Shown in pieces: positions 35,210 through 48,000 of a stretch of 64,000 nucleotides of DNA (position 1 is the stretch's first letter; each line of letters begins with the position of its first letter). The notes under the pieces were generated by a model that was given only the letters and a program-made list of their open reading frames with translations, was not told the origin of the DNA and ran no database searches. Position numbers and translations under genes: made by a program. Source of the DNA: Escallonia rubra (taxonomy: Eukaryota > Streptophyta > Magnoliopsida > Escalloniales > Escalloniaceae); contig JAVXUO010001829.1 in the NCBI GenBank assembly GCA_033065855.1, positions 1 through 64,000 of the forward strand, given 5' to 3'.

Positions 35210-36992
35210 ATGTAGTCGAAGCTAGTGGATCTATGGCAGCATTTTACGTTGATAGAAGCAGAGAAAGAGGGACTTGAATTTCAGAAACCGACATCAGAAA
35301 CGGTAATTCAAAAAGGTGAATTATGCCTATTAGGCAAAATACTCACAAACAAATCATACAACTTTGAAGCTTTTCAGAGTACAATGAAAAATGTTTGGAG
35401 AACGGGACAAGGCCGGAACAGAAACGTGGAAATCAAACAAGTTGGTGATAATCTTTTTCTCATTCAGTTCCAAAATCATGGAGACAAGACAAGAGTATTA
35501 GAAGGATGTCCATGGGCTTTTGAAAAGAGTCTCATTTTCATCAAGGAGTACGAAGGCGACATTCAACCATCCAAGATCGATCTTCACTGGTGTCCGTTTT
35601 GGATTCACGTAATCAACTTGCCCTTCAATCGCATGGATAGAGATACTTATTGGTAACAAAGTGGGACGTTTTTTTAGAATGGATCTCAATGAAGATGAAA
35701 CGGGATGGGGCAAATTTTTAAGGATTAGGACTCTTATAGACACCCGGAAACCATTGACGCGAGGAGTATTGGTGAATAGAAATGGCACAGATCAACTTCT
35801 GGTGGGAATCAAGTATGAACGTTTCCGAAATTTCTGCTTCCATTGTGGATGCCTGGGGCAATTAGAGAAGGATTGTGATGCTCGGTACCATCAGAATCAA
35901 GAGCGTCAGAAGAAGTTTTCATATTGGGTATGGCTAAAAGCGGAACCATAGAGAAAGCCATTACTGAAAAGATCAGAATCATCGGAAGCGAATGATCGAA
36001 TAATTGCCGCCGACGACAAAACGGGTACCGAAAAATGGACAACAGCGGACCAAAGGATGGACAAAAATGGAAAGGAAAATCACTGACTGATTCAAGAAGA
36101 GAATCAAGAATTATCGGTACGTAACGCCATGAAAATTGCCGAAGTATCTGGAATTTCAAAAGGTGATCAACAGAGTGATTCCCGGGACTTGCCAATGTGT
36201 AACGCTATTAATTTTGCCAAAAAATCTAAAATTTCAAAGATTGATCAACCGAGTGATTCTCGGGCATTATCAATCTCAGATTCAGCCCCATATGTATTGG
36301 CGGCAGAAAAGAGAGGCCCCGAAATAGTGACATTTGATACCCAGTTACAGTACAGTCCAGAACCTATAATACTGTCCCAACTCAGCCTTGCTACCAAGTC
36401 CACTGTTTATACTCCAATCCAGAAACCTCAGGATTCAATTAAGCCTAGGCCCAGCAATTCAACACCCTCCACAGGTCATAATCCAAATTATGAACACCCC
36501 AACAAATTGCAGACTCCAAGTCCTCAAGTTAAGCCAATGTCTCCGCCCAAAATCTCTACCAAGCTGATTAGTCCTAACCCTGAACTCCCTTCAATCCAAC
36601 AGAATGTAGACCACACGTCCTCTTACCCAACCTTTATGGACCAAAGTGAAACCCCAAATCCTAATCTTCCTCACCTAAATCCCACCTCAATTGATACCCC
36701 CACTCCTATACTAAATCCAATTCATGCGTCCAAGAATACCCCTTCAAAACCATCGACCATTTTGTCACAATCAGCTCAGAAAAGTCATGGCAAATGGAAG
36801 AAGCTTGCCCGTCAACCAACCCAATCGCTAACGAAGCAAGTGCAGCCAATACAAACAAATAAAAGAAAGGAAGCAGTGGATCTATCGAAAAAAATGGAAG
36901 CTGAAAATCCAACAAAGAGAAGAGAAATTAACCGGGAAGATCATACATTACAATCGGCGGTGACTGGGCACCAGTCCCCCCAATCACTATGA
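35210..36992 (+). pseudogene. LINE ORF1 (DUF4283 / zinc-knuckle protein), broken
   Basis: A DUF4283-like domain (35225-35656) with WRTGQGRNRNVEIKQVGDNL and HWCPFWIHVINLPF is followed after a frameshift by a zinc-knuckle block near 35840-35880. The knuckle reads CFHCGCLGQLEKDC: the His of the C-C-H-C set is Gln, so zinc binding is probably lost. The rest (36129-36992) is Pro/Ser/Thr-rich and basic. The apparent ATG at 35210 is followed directly by TAG, which would normally be a sense codon. ORF1 is presumed to bind LINE RNA. Its stop TGA overlaps the ORF2 start (ATGA at 36989-36992). Confidence 0.85.
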
Positions 36993-39900
36993 GTTGCTTG
37001 AGCTGGAATTGTTGTGGGCTTGGGAACCCACGGACAATTCAAGAATTAGAAGGTAGTCTGAATAATGAAGATCCCCATCTTGTTTTCCTTTCAGAAACAA
37101 GGTGTAGGAGTAGGAAGGTAGAGTATTTGAAGAATAAATGAGGAATGCATGGTATGTATGTGAACCCCAATGGCAAGTCGGGAGGTCTAGCTTTGTTATG
37201 GAAAAAAGAGGTGAATGTGGCCATACAGAGTTTTTCTCATCACCATATTGACGCTACAATCGGGAAGGATCATAATACTCCCAAATGGAGGTTCACATGT
37301 TTTTACGGGCATCCACAAGTAGCAAAAAGAATGGAGTCATGGAATTTACTCAGAAAATTAAAAGGCAGAGACTGTCTCCCATGGCTGTGTGGAAGAGATT
37401 TTAATGAAATACTACGTCAGGATGAAAAATAGGGCGGAACACCAAAAGTGAACTGGCAAATGAGAAACTTTCATGAAGCTTTGGACAATTGCGGTTTAGC
37501 TGATCTCGAATATTCTAGGTTCAAGTTTACATGGTGTAATAACCATACACAACCAGCAACAGTGCGCGAACGACTTGACAGATTTTGTGCTACAGCAGAA
37601 TGGATGAATGTTTTCCCGAATGCAAAGGTAAGACATTTGAAAACCATTGCATCAGATCATAGTCCAATCCTTCTATACTTAAAGGATGATTGTATAAAGG
37701 CAAGCCAGAAAGGGAAGAAGAAATTTCGATTTGAATCGATGTGGATTCGGAAAGCGCAATACACTGAAATCATAAAATCGGCGTGGGAAAAAACTGAGGA
37801 GGGTTGTCCTTTCGAGAAAATAGCTTTAAAAATCAAAGACTGTCGAGTGGGATTGGTTCGATGGAATAGAACCACCATTGGTAATGTGCAAACAAGAATT
37901 CGGGCAATGCTTGACAAAATTACAACCATTAAAATGAACCCAATAACAGAGGAATCAAAGCAGTGTGAAAGAGATCTTATAATGGAATTGGAAGAGTTGC
38001 GAAATATGGAAGAGGATTTTTGGAAACAAAGAAGCCATGAGAACTGGGCAAGCGAAGGAGATAGAAACACGTATTTCTTCCACAACAAAGCTAGTGCAAG
38101 AAAAAAGCGAAGTAATATAACGAACATCCGAGGAGCTAATGGAGAATGGTATCAAGATGGCTAAGAAAGAGAAGTGCAATAGTGTCGTACTTCGAGGACC
38201 TTTTCACAACGGCTAATCTTTCAGAACAAGCACTGCAAGAAGTCCTTAACACAGTCCCAAGGAGAATATCTGAGGAAATGAACATAACACTCCTCCGTCC
38301 TTTTTCAGGTTTAGACGTTTATAACGCTTTATTCTCTATGCTTCCAACTAAATCACCTGGTCCTGACGGTATGCCCGCACTGTTCTTCAAAAAATTCTGG
38401 AATATAATCGGGAATGATATGTTAGCAGTAATTCTGAATTTTCTAAACACGGGTCAGTTTCCTTTTAAATTACACTCACATTGTCATGATTCCTAAATGT
38501 CAAAACCCATAAAATGTTTTGCAATTCCGCCCAATCAGCCTTTGTAATGTTATTTACAAAATAGCATCCAAAACCCTTGCAAACCGGTTCAAAACTTCCC
38601 TGCCTGAATGTATTTCTGAGTGTCAAAGCGTTTTTGTCCCTTGTAGGCTCATAACAAATAATGTTCTTGTGGCTTATGAGTTAAATCATTTCTTGAAACA
38701 CAAGACTGGAAAAATCAGAGCGACCTTAAAACTGGATATGAGTAAGGCATATAATAGGGTTGAGTGGGTGTTTTTGGAGAAAATGCTGGATAAATTAGGT
38801 TATGATAAGGCTTGGATTGCTCTTGTAATGAAATGTGTTTCTTCAGTATCTTACTCCATTCTATTTAATCAAGAACAATTGGGTTTTTTCCATCCTCAAA
38901 GAGGTCTCCGTCAAGGGGACCCTCTTTTGCCTTACTTGTTCTTGATTTGTGCAGAAACTTTTTCAGCTCTAATTAGAAATGCAAAAGCATGTAACATCAT
39001 CCATGGAGTAGCAATCAACAACAATAGTCCCCGGATTTCGTATATTTTCTTTGCGAATGATAGTTTGATTTCTTTCGGAGCAATAAGAGAAGAAGCCTCA
39101 GAGATAATGCGGATACTAAAGATGTATGAAGCGGCATCAGGGTAGCAAATTAACCTTCAGAAGTCACGATTGGTGTTTAGTAGAAACACAAGTGCACATG
39201 TCAAGCTAGATCTGAGAAAACTCATGGGAATTGAAGTTGCCGAAAAACATGATAAGTACCTGGGATTGCCGTCAGTGGTAGGATCGTCAAAACGCGAAGT
39301 CTTTGATTCTCTTCGTGAGAGAGTCTGGAATAAAGTGCAAGGTTGGTCAAAAAAATTCATATCAAAAGCCGGTAAAGAGGTACTCATCAAAGCGGTTGTG
39401 CAAGCAATACCAACATATGCTATGGGATGTTTCAAGCTTCCTGATTATTTATGCAAGGATCTAGAAAGTTTGATGAGTAACTTTTGGTGGGGCATGGAAG
39501 GGTGAAAAAATAAAATGCATTGGATGAGTTGGGACAAAATATGTTTAACAAAGGAACAAGGTGGTATGGGCTTCAAATGCTTACGGGGCTTTAACATGGC
39601 TATGTTGGCAAAACAAGGGTGGAGGTTAATAAATAACAAAAACTCACTCCTCTTCAGTGTGCTAAGTGCAAAGTGTTTTCCGGATGGTGATTTCCTAAAA
39701 GCGCAACTTGGCAACAGGCCTTCTTTCACTTGGAGAAGTATTTTCTCATCAAAAAAGGTATTGGAAGCAAGTATTAGATGGAGAGTCAGAAATGGAGCGC
39801 AAATTCAGATTTGGAACGAGACATGGCTCCCTCGTCTCTATACTTTCATGATCCAAACACCGGTGAACACGTTGCCTAAGGATACAAAGGTGGCAGCTCT

Positions 39901-41052
39901 CATTGATCACCAAAGCAAGCGGTGGAAAAAAGGTTTTCTAGATAGAATTTTCTGGCCACAAGAAGCTCAATTGATACAGAATCTCCCCATCAGCTCTTAC
40001 TCAAATAAGGATAAACAAATTTGGCATTTTGGAAAGAATGGCTACTTTTCAGTGCGAAGTGCATACCACCTAATCATGGATCGCAAGTTGACACTTAAGC
40101 ATGGAGCATCACCTACAGAATCAAGTGAAAAAGCATCTACGTCTTGGAAGTTTCTATGGCAACTAAATATTCCGAATAAGATCAAGATATTCGGATGGCG
40201 TGCATGTTCGAACATTCTTCCAACACAAGACAACCTTGTTAAAAGAAAGGTAGGTCAAGACACAACATGTCCTGTTTGTGGGATTCAAGGGGAAATCTCT
40301 TACCACATTCTAAGAAATTGTTCTTTAGCAAGGCAAATATGGGGACTTCTTACACAGGCAATGTTCGAGGATACCTACCGCTCAAATAATGTCCTTTCAT
40401 GGTGGCAAGAGGTAAACTCTCGAATAAAGATACATGAGATGGAAATTTTTGTGGTAGTGTGTTGGTTCCTATGGAAGAATAGAAATATGACTATTTTCCA
40501 TGGTGCTCAAATGGATGCACTGGAGCCATATAATGAAGCTTCCCATTACATGGATTACTTCCGTAACGCGCAGGAAAACATTCGCACCAACCTTCTTCCA
40601 AATACAAACAAGGTAGTCTGGCCTCCCCTTGTGGTAATTGGGTTAAGATAAATTTTGATGCTGCAATTTTTGGGAAGGAAAAAAATATGGGTTGTGGTAT
40701 CATTGTGCGAGATTCGAAAGGGAGCGTCTTATCAGCACTATCCAAAAAGATCTACGGAATAACAGACCCCGAACATGCTGAAGCTATAGTAGCAGGAGAG
40801 GCAACAAGGTTTGGATAAGACTATGGATTCAATTTCGTGCAAATGGAGAGGGATGCAAAATTGATCATTAATGCTCTAAATTCATCAGAGGAAAACTTGT
40901 CCGCAATAGGAGGAATAATTGATGATGTGAAACGGATTGCCCACTGCTTCGACTCGTGTACTTTTCAACACATCAAAAGGCCAGTGAATGAAGCCCATCA
41001 TGGACTAGCTAAGTTTGCTTATTCTTTAACCGATGCTCTAGTTTGGATGTGA
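36989..41052 (+). pseudogene. LINE ORF2: endonuclease, reverse transcriptase, zinc and RNase H domains, broken
   Basis: Domain order is clear. The apurinic-type endonuclease spans 36989-37700 with MSCLSWNCCGLGNPR, FLSET, GRDFNEIL (normally GDFNEIL), RERLDRFCA and SDHSPI. RT spans about 38280-39480 with KSPGPDGMP, FRPISLCNVIYKIASKTLA, LKLDMSKAYNRVEW, RQGDPLLPYLFL and the active-site box, which reads FANDSL where active copies have ADD. The zf-RVT region spans 40130-40340 (WKFLWQLNIPNKIKIFGWR, CPVC, H and C residues). A C-terminal RNase H-like domain (40650-41052) has INFDAA, GCGIIVRD and HAEA. Stops at 37139, 37430, 39144, 39503 and 40649 and two shifts make it a pseudogene. Confidence 0.93.
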
Positions 41053-41332
41053 GAGGCACCACCAGTTGTAATGCCCTCCATCCTAAAGGATTGTAACATT
41101 TTCAATCAATAATATCGCTATTATTCCACACACAAAAAAAAAACTATGATGGCCGGTGATACAAAGAGTCAAAAACACAACCAAAAAAACCTTAACTAAT
41201 TAATGTTACGATACAATGACATTTTCGTAAATGTGTTAAATAAGAATAATTATTATTTAAAGAACTAAAAAGAATTTTCCAAAAGTTTGGGGGTGCCATG
41301 GCCCCCCTTGGTCAATGAGCAAGTTCCGCCCC

Positions 41333-42085
41333 GGCCATCAATAGAAGTTGTCACACATAGGAAGAGATATGGTGTTACGTATACACCCATGTTGAGCTCT
41401 TCCAGTCGTTTACAGGATTTAGGTGCAACGGCTATGCAATGTCGCCAAGTATAGCGTGTGCTGTTTGAATTCTGAACACCTAAGTTGCAAGACACAAAAA
41501 ATAAAAATGTACCTCTTGAAACTGGGGTGCATCCACAGCCCACTTCTGCCTGAATTTTACCCTAAAAAGGGACACTAAGCAGAATTAAAAACTTTCAGTC
41601 ATAGTCTTTGGAAATATTAGTGATCGAACAATGGTTCACATCCATTCACCAAAAAAAAACATTTGCAATCACAAGAAAGTCCCCTCCAATCATTCTTTAT
41701 AAAATGACACAAACAAAATTTGAAACTTTTAGCAACAAATAAAAGGTGAACAAGCATAATAAGATTTAAATTCAGACACTCTTCTGTGAAATAAGAAACA
41801 TGAAATAGGTTAATGATATTCTTATTAGTCAAAAGCAAGTCATGAAACCATGCAAAGATTCAATGGTACAAGGAGATGCCCTAGTCCACCTAACAGCGAT
41901 AATTACAAATTAAGAAATATGAGCCAAGGGTTTATTTTTTCTTTTTTTTTTCTCTCTATTTTTCTCAATCTAATTTTTAATTCTTCATGCGTTAAACGGG
42001 GGTTTGGGCCCTGATTGGGGGAAGATGACTTCCTTTTTCTTGTTTCAATAAAATTCCACCTTAGTCCTGCATTCAACATCTTCGC
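41333..42085. other. spacer and probable 3' UTR of the MATE gene
   Basis: No coding sequence. The MATE transcript, read leftwards, should end here. Minus-strand AATAAA-type signals are possible, but none could be assigned. Confidence 0.4.
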
Positions 42086-45000
42086 CTAGTCCTTCAAAAG
42101 TGGTTTTTCTTTGTCATCCCACGTATTCAACCTCTTCGTAGCTTTTTCCACCTGTAATAAATTCCATAGAGCTCATATTTTTGGCGCAGATAAGGAAAAA
42201 AAGAAGTGTATAAATAGTTCTAAAGTCCAATATGATAGCGAAAAGCATTCATCTATGGTAGTTGTAGCTAAAAGTTAGCTAAAACTTTTGCGTTTTTGGG
42301 GTTTTACCCACCACAATCCACCCCATGGTGACTAACCTATTTTTTTTTAGAATGACTAGGAAAGGTTGGAATTAGAGAATGATGTCTCATGATAATAGAA
42401 GAAAAAAAATTAAAGTGGAGTTACCTCTTTATTCCAGTCTGTTCTAAACGTGACAAATAATAAAATGATTGTTTGCATCACTGTGCCGCCTATCATTCCA
42501 GACCATATGCCCTGCGCACACCACCAAACCATCATTACCATCTTTTTCTTACATTCTCTTCTTAAAAAAAAAAAATTAGTCACGCTATCTACGAGAGCTA
42601 AAAAAAACTCTATCCACCATTGAAAATAACATCAAAATTACCTTAGCACCAAGTTTAAAGTAAAAGCCAAGTAGTGAACCCAATGGCACTCCAACCACAT
42701 AATAACAACCCACGTTCACGTAGGCAACAAAAGTTTGCCATCCACACCCGACGGCCACACCTTCATGCACGTTTATAACAAGGTTAAGATCCCAATATTT
42801 GCTACAAATTCTCAACTAGAAGTGTTAAATCATCATTAAATATGCAGCCACACTTTGTTAATTTGCTAAACAACAGTGACAGTTTTGGCTCAAAAAAAAG
42901 TTTCAGTTTGACCTGCGCGGTGAGTTTGTGTTTAAGGAAAAAAATTACCGGACAAGACGGGTTGGACTCCATTGAGAATGAGAGTAAGTGCAAGCAGAGG
43001 ACAAAGATCTGAGACAGCATTGGCGACAGTTTCACCTTCTGTGAAGGCATAGCTGATGACATGACGCAACGCAAGCACGACAAGTCCCGAAATAACAGAG
43101 ATGACGAAAGAGATGAATGTCACCACCTTTACGGAGAATGCAGCCGATTTTGGATGTCCTGCTCCAAGCTCGTTGCTCACTCTCACACTGTTCAAAATTA
43201 TTAACCAAAGTTGGTTTTAGCAAAATTCCTTCCAACGGAAAAATCAACTAATTGTGAATGGGAAGGATATTAAACGAAATCGAAGGAAATGGCCTTAACC
43301 TTGCGGCTGCATTGAACCCAATTGATATCATGAATACCCAGCCAGAAACCGTCATGCTGCAATCAACATGTTCAGTTAAAAGTCCATACACAATTGTATC
43401 TCCTGAAATTTATGCTTCAACAGTTTTTAAGGAAGAGTTCCCAAGTCTTACATGTCATGCAACTACAAAGTTATCAAAGTAGAACTAAAAATTTAAAACA
43501 ATTGGATCATTTGCACATAAAACCCTATAGTTTGAGGGTATGTGCACATTTCACCTTACTATTTCAATTTTGGCTCAATTCACCTCATCGTTTCTCAATT
43601 TGTGTTCAATTTACCAATTGACGGCTGAACTCCAATTTATTGGATGCCCGTCAATTTTTTAGGGATAAAATTGTAACTTCACCCCTTTTTCCTATCATGG
43701 CAGCCATGTCATTTCAGTATCTCTCAACCCCCCCACCCCGACACCCTGCCTTCAACCCCCACCCCCTGCCTTGCCTGCCCAGAGAGCACCACCACCATCA
43801 AAACCGAACCACAACTCTCAAGTCTCAACACCTTACAGTATCGCATCACCGTCGATAGCACCTTTCGCCACCCATTCTCTATCCACAAAAAACCATCATG
43901 TCGTGTTCATCAAACCATCACCACTATCACTATCAGCGCCATACATCGTTACCTCAGACCACTATCACCGCATACACCATCACCGCACACACAAAAAAAG
44001 TCATTCTCTCTCTTTTCCCAACTGCCAATATCCTTTTAATACCCTCAATTACATCTAGATCCACCAGATCTACCACACAAAAAGTCACCATAATCGTCGC
44101 GAAGCCCATGGCCGCACTGCAGCAATACTTCATCCACGACTACAAACCCTATCGACATCGGGCAATAGACTTCCAGTTCATGGCCCAGCCTGGAGCTACA
44201 AGCCAGTCCCCTCCACATCACGGCGGCGGCACCAGGTTTGATGCTAAGCATTTGTAGATCTGTGAGGGAGGGGCTAGATTTGAAAGATAATGGAAATGGA
44301 AGAGCTTTTGGGTTGTGACTTTGTTGTTACGACGGTGTAGTGTGGTTGTGGCGGTGGTTGTGTATGAAAGGTTGATGGTATTATGTGTAACAAGCGGCAA
44401 GGGTAATGGTACTGTGGTGGTGGCAGAATCAGGTACGCATGGTGATGGTGGTGGTGGCGGCAAAAAAAATGGGTATGGTGGTGTTGTTGGCGGCGACGAC
44501 AGAAATAGGTATGGTAGTGTTGGTGTTGGGCGGTGGATCAACTGAAACATGAAGGGAAGATGAAGATGGTCAAATCTTGACCTGGTTCCCACGTGTCAAC
44601 CCATTATTGACAAATGCTGATGATGTGGCGCCCATGATGGGAAAAAGGGCAAGTTACAATTTTATCCCTAAAAATTCGACGGGCATCCAAGAAATTGGAG
44701 TTCAGCGCGTCAATTGGTAAATTGAGCACAAATTGAGAAATAATGAGGTGAATTGAGCCAAAATTAAAATAGTAAGGTGAAATGCGCACATACCTTCAAA
44801 CTATAAGGTTTTATGTGCAAATGATCCAAAACAATTTTAAAACAATTCCCAAGTACATATTTAATCAGAGTTCCTAGCTTCCTCGGTACATGCGATGCGT
44901 TGCAATTGACAAAAAACATATGTAAATCTGATCAATACAAATTACAAAAATACATAAACGGGAATTAGTTTACCATGAAAGTGGAGAGAACATAGGAAAG

Positions 45001-48000
45001 AGTAGTAGAATTGGAGTAAAACTGTTGAAGGTCATATATTTTAGACTGAATTTTTTTGACAATTATGTTGATTAATTTTTTATTAATGTGAAATTAATAT
45101 ATTATGGAGTATAATAGAAGGGGGCCGATCCACATCTTCCGTTGGAGAAATAATTCCACCAAAAAATAGTTATTTCTCCACCGGTGGCCGTCCACTAGAG
45201 GTTGTGGATGGCTCAAATTAGATATTTTGTACACTAACCCCTACAAAGGGTTAGGGGCCCACTAGGAGCGGGGCCTCAGGCCGAAGGTATATATCTTAAA
45301 TAATGAAAGGATCTAAGGAAATAGGAGGATAAAGCTAACCCGCTAAGAATAGTAGGGGTTAGATAGAGAGTTGGCGATCTCCATCGATAGATGTGGATCA
45401 GCTCCATAATAGAAAGTTCTAAGAATATTCTACCATTAGTGTGCTCTCTTTTAATAAGAGTTTTTATAACAATTTAGATGAAGCAAAGACAGAATATACT
45501 GCATGCTACAATGAAAATAAGAAATCTTTACAGTATATATGTATATAATTTAAAAAGAGCAGTGTTACTTATAAAGCGTACAATTCATACGGAACCTTTT
45601 TTTTTTTTTTTTTTGTTTAAGAGTAATCTTTATGTCTGTAACTATCCCTAATTGTCACTTGCCTGATTGTGTTTGGTTTAAAAACAGTGTCAGAGATTCA
45701 AAAGTATCCACAGGTTTTAATCGGAGAAAAAATAAACAGATAATTTTGACAAACAGGGCCTACCTCTCTTAACGTCAACCTTTTTTTTTTTGGTTAGACC
45801 ACCCGGTTTCCGGACTTACCACATTGGATAGCTGACTAATCCGGGTTCGAGCCGGGCAGGACCACATGGGCGGCAAAGCTCTCCCTACCAAGTTTTAACA
45901 CAGCTGCATTCCCAGGGCTCGAACACGAGACCTCTGGTTAAGCTAGGACAACCCCTTACCAGCTGACCTACGCGCTTGGTGGTTCTTAACAGTCAACCTT
46001 GTCGGCAGTCTTAGTTAAACAGAACACAGATTACGACAAAGGCATTTAATGGCTTCGTTTCCCTCAGTCTTGGACGGCCTGCCAGTTCTGCGACTAAACA
46101 ACTCTATCGCAACCGAAGCCACAATCTTCGGCTGGCCCTCGCTGATTTTGTGTTTTTTTCTAGTTGCTCTCAATTATTTCAATGACAAAATGCTTAAGGC
46201 CCGAATTATTATTAGCATACGTCTAATCTACATTCAATTGCCAAAAGAATTGCATTTGAAACGCCTAAACTGTTTCAGTAGCAAAATTATCAAACAACAC
46301 GTATTGTGTTTTAAAAGCGCTTCTGCTGCTCTAAAAACACTATGTCAAATCTTGTTAAGTAAATGTTTAAAAGTTTCAAAACCTACAACAGCGAGTCATG
46401 TTGGTTCTAATTTAGGTTCAATAGCGAAAAAGGTGCATTTAAAATGCCTAACCAATTTCTATATCAAGAATGTCAAGCAACGTGTATTGTGTTTTAGAAG
46501 CGCTTATGTCGCCTTCAAACATGACGTCAACATTTGCTCTAAGTAAACGCTTCATGTTGGTTCTAGTTTATGCTCAATCGCGAAAAAAAATTGTATTTAA
46601 AATTCTTAAACAGTTTCCGTAACAAAAATGTCAGACAACATGTATTGTGTTTCAAAAGTGCTTCTGCTACTTTCAAGCACGGCGTCAAAACTTGTTCTAA
46701 GTAAATGTTTAAAGGTTTCAAAACGTAGCACAACGAGTCACGCTGGTTAAGCAGCTTGTACAAGAAACTAGTTTCATGTACTTACCAAATGGAGAGAGAA
46801 TCCAGAGCCAATTCAGGGTTATCAAGCAAACCAGCCAGCAACACCAAAACCTGAAAGTACCACGTCTCTAAGCACAGCATCACCGCTGACCCAGCTGATA
46901 ACTTGAAAAACCCGAACAGACCAGAGAAGGCCTCCACGCTGAACCCGGTCCATGTCTCCTTGCACCTCTCACTCTTCACAATGTATATAAACTGGGCCAA
47001 AACAACGATCCACCAAGACAAGCTCAGCACCAGCGACGCACCCAAAAGTCCAAGCCCAACCTTATACACCACGAACCAACTTAGAACCAGGTGCACCACC
47101 AGTGTGGCTGCTGATATGTATGCACTTGGTGCCACTATGCTCTGAGCTTGTAGAAACTTTTGTATGGGGAAGTTCACGGCGTAGGCGAAAATCTGGGGAA
47201 TCAGGCCGTAGACAAACACTGCCGCGGCGGAAGCGATTTCGGGCGACTCGCCTAGTAGTATGAGGAGGGGCTTGCAGAAAATGTAGACGAAAGTGAGCAG
47301 AATTCCGGTTAAAGTGAGGAGTATGATTGATCTTTGAAGATAAACGCCTAGCATTCCATATTTGTTTGCTCCATATGCTTGTCCACATAGTGTCTCAACC
47401 GCACTTCCCATGCCAAGCTGTTAAAACAAATGACAAAAATATTACTATTGGTATACAAATTAAATAGTTAAATCTCTGACCTATGATGATAAATTTTTTT
47501 CTCCTACCCTGATTAGAGGAAGATAGGAATATAATTCTTTGTATAAGGATAATTAATGGCCACAAAATATTTTTAATAACTTTTCTACTAACATTTGAAG
47601 CGACAATTTTTAACAGTACTCTCTTAGTAAAAACTACCTAAAACATTTAACAGTAATTAATTGTCGCTATATGAGGAGTTATGACTATATTCCAACGGTC
47701 CGAGTAGCCGCCAAATTTTTTCCATTCTATAATAATGGAGTTAGGCCGCTGAATATGTATTCGTGACTGCAACAAATTCGTCAAAATTTGGATAATACAT
47801 ACATGTGTAAAAAGTGGACCTATGACAACATATACGTTATCACAGTCATGCATCTCATGCTATATACCCATATAAATGTGCATTAACAAGGTATAGACAT
47901 GTGATGTCTACATATTTTATTTTGAATCGTAACTAAACATTAATTATATGTGGCTGTCACGGATTTCAGCAGCACAGTAAACGTATTCATACGCCGTCTA

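Larger units (their letters stand above)
34944..41139 (+). mobile_element. near-full-length L1-type LINE
   Basis: This plus-strand element has a short 5' UTR, ORF1 (about 35210-36992), ORF2 (36989-41052) and a terminal A-run at 41134-41143. A candidate 9-bp target duplication AAAACTATG occurs at 34935-34943 and 41140-41148; part of it overlaps the A-run, so the true repeat may be shorter. Both ORFs contain stops and frameshifts. It inserted into a deleted hAT element. Confidence 0.85.
34283..41332 (-). mobile_element. hAT element remnant (ZMYM1-like), interrupted by a LINE
   Basis: The left end (GGGCGGATCC, then a G-run, near 34284) and the right end (minus strand GGGGCGGAACTTG, near 41332, followed by a GGGGGGCCATGG-type palindrome) are the termini typical of plant hAT elements encoding zinc-finger MYM-type-protein-1-like transposases. 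Between them only the transposase C-terminus survives (34452-34610). Flanking TTGTCAAT and CCATCAAT may be a decayed 8-bp duplication. Without the inserted LINE (34944-41139) the element would be only about 0.85 kb, so it is an internally deleted copy. Confidence 0.65.
43357..46785 (-). other. MATE intron 2, 3.4 kb, rich in insertions
   Basis: The donor is GTAAGTAC after exon 2 and the acceptor is TTGCAG before exon 3. The intron holds a 1.3-kb long-TIR element, a SINE and a three-unit tandem repeat; the other MATE introns are about 0.1-0.7 kb. Confidence 0.9.

Noticed and set aside
45842..45860. A plus-strand GGGTTCGAGCCGGG that resembles a tRNA T-loop
   Set aside because: No tRNA cloverleaf can be built around it. 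It is inside the SINE, whose promoter boxes lie on the minus strand.
46049..46546. 165-codon plus-strand frame with internal repeats
   Set aside because: It is antisense within a MATE intron and its repeats match the tandem DNA repeat; no protein family.
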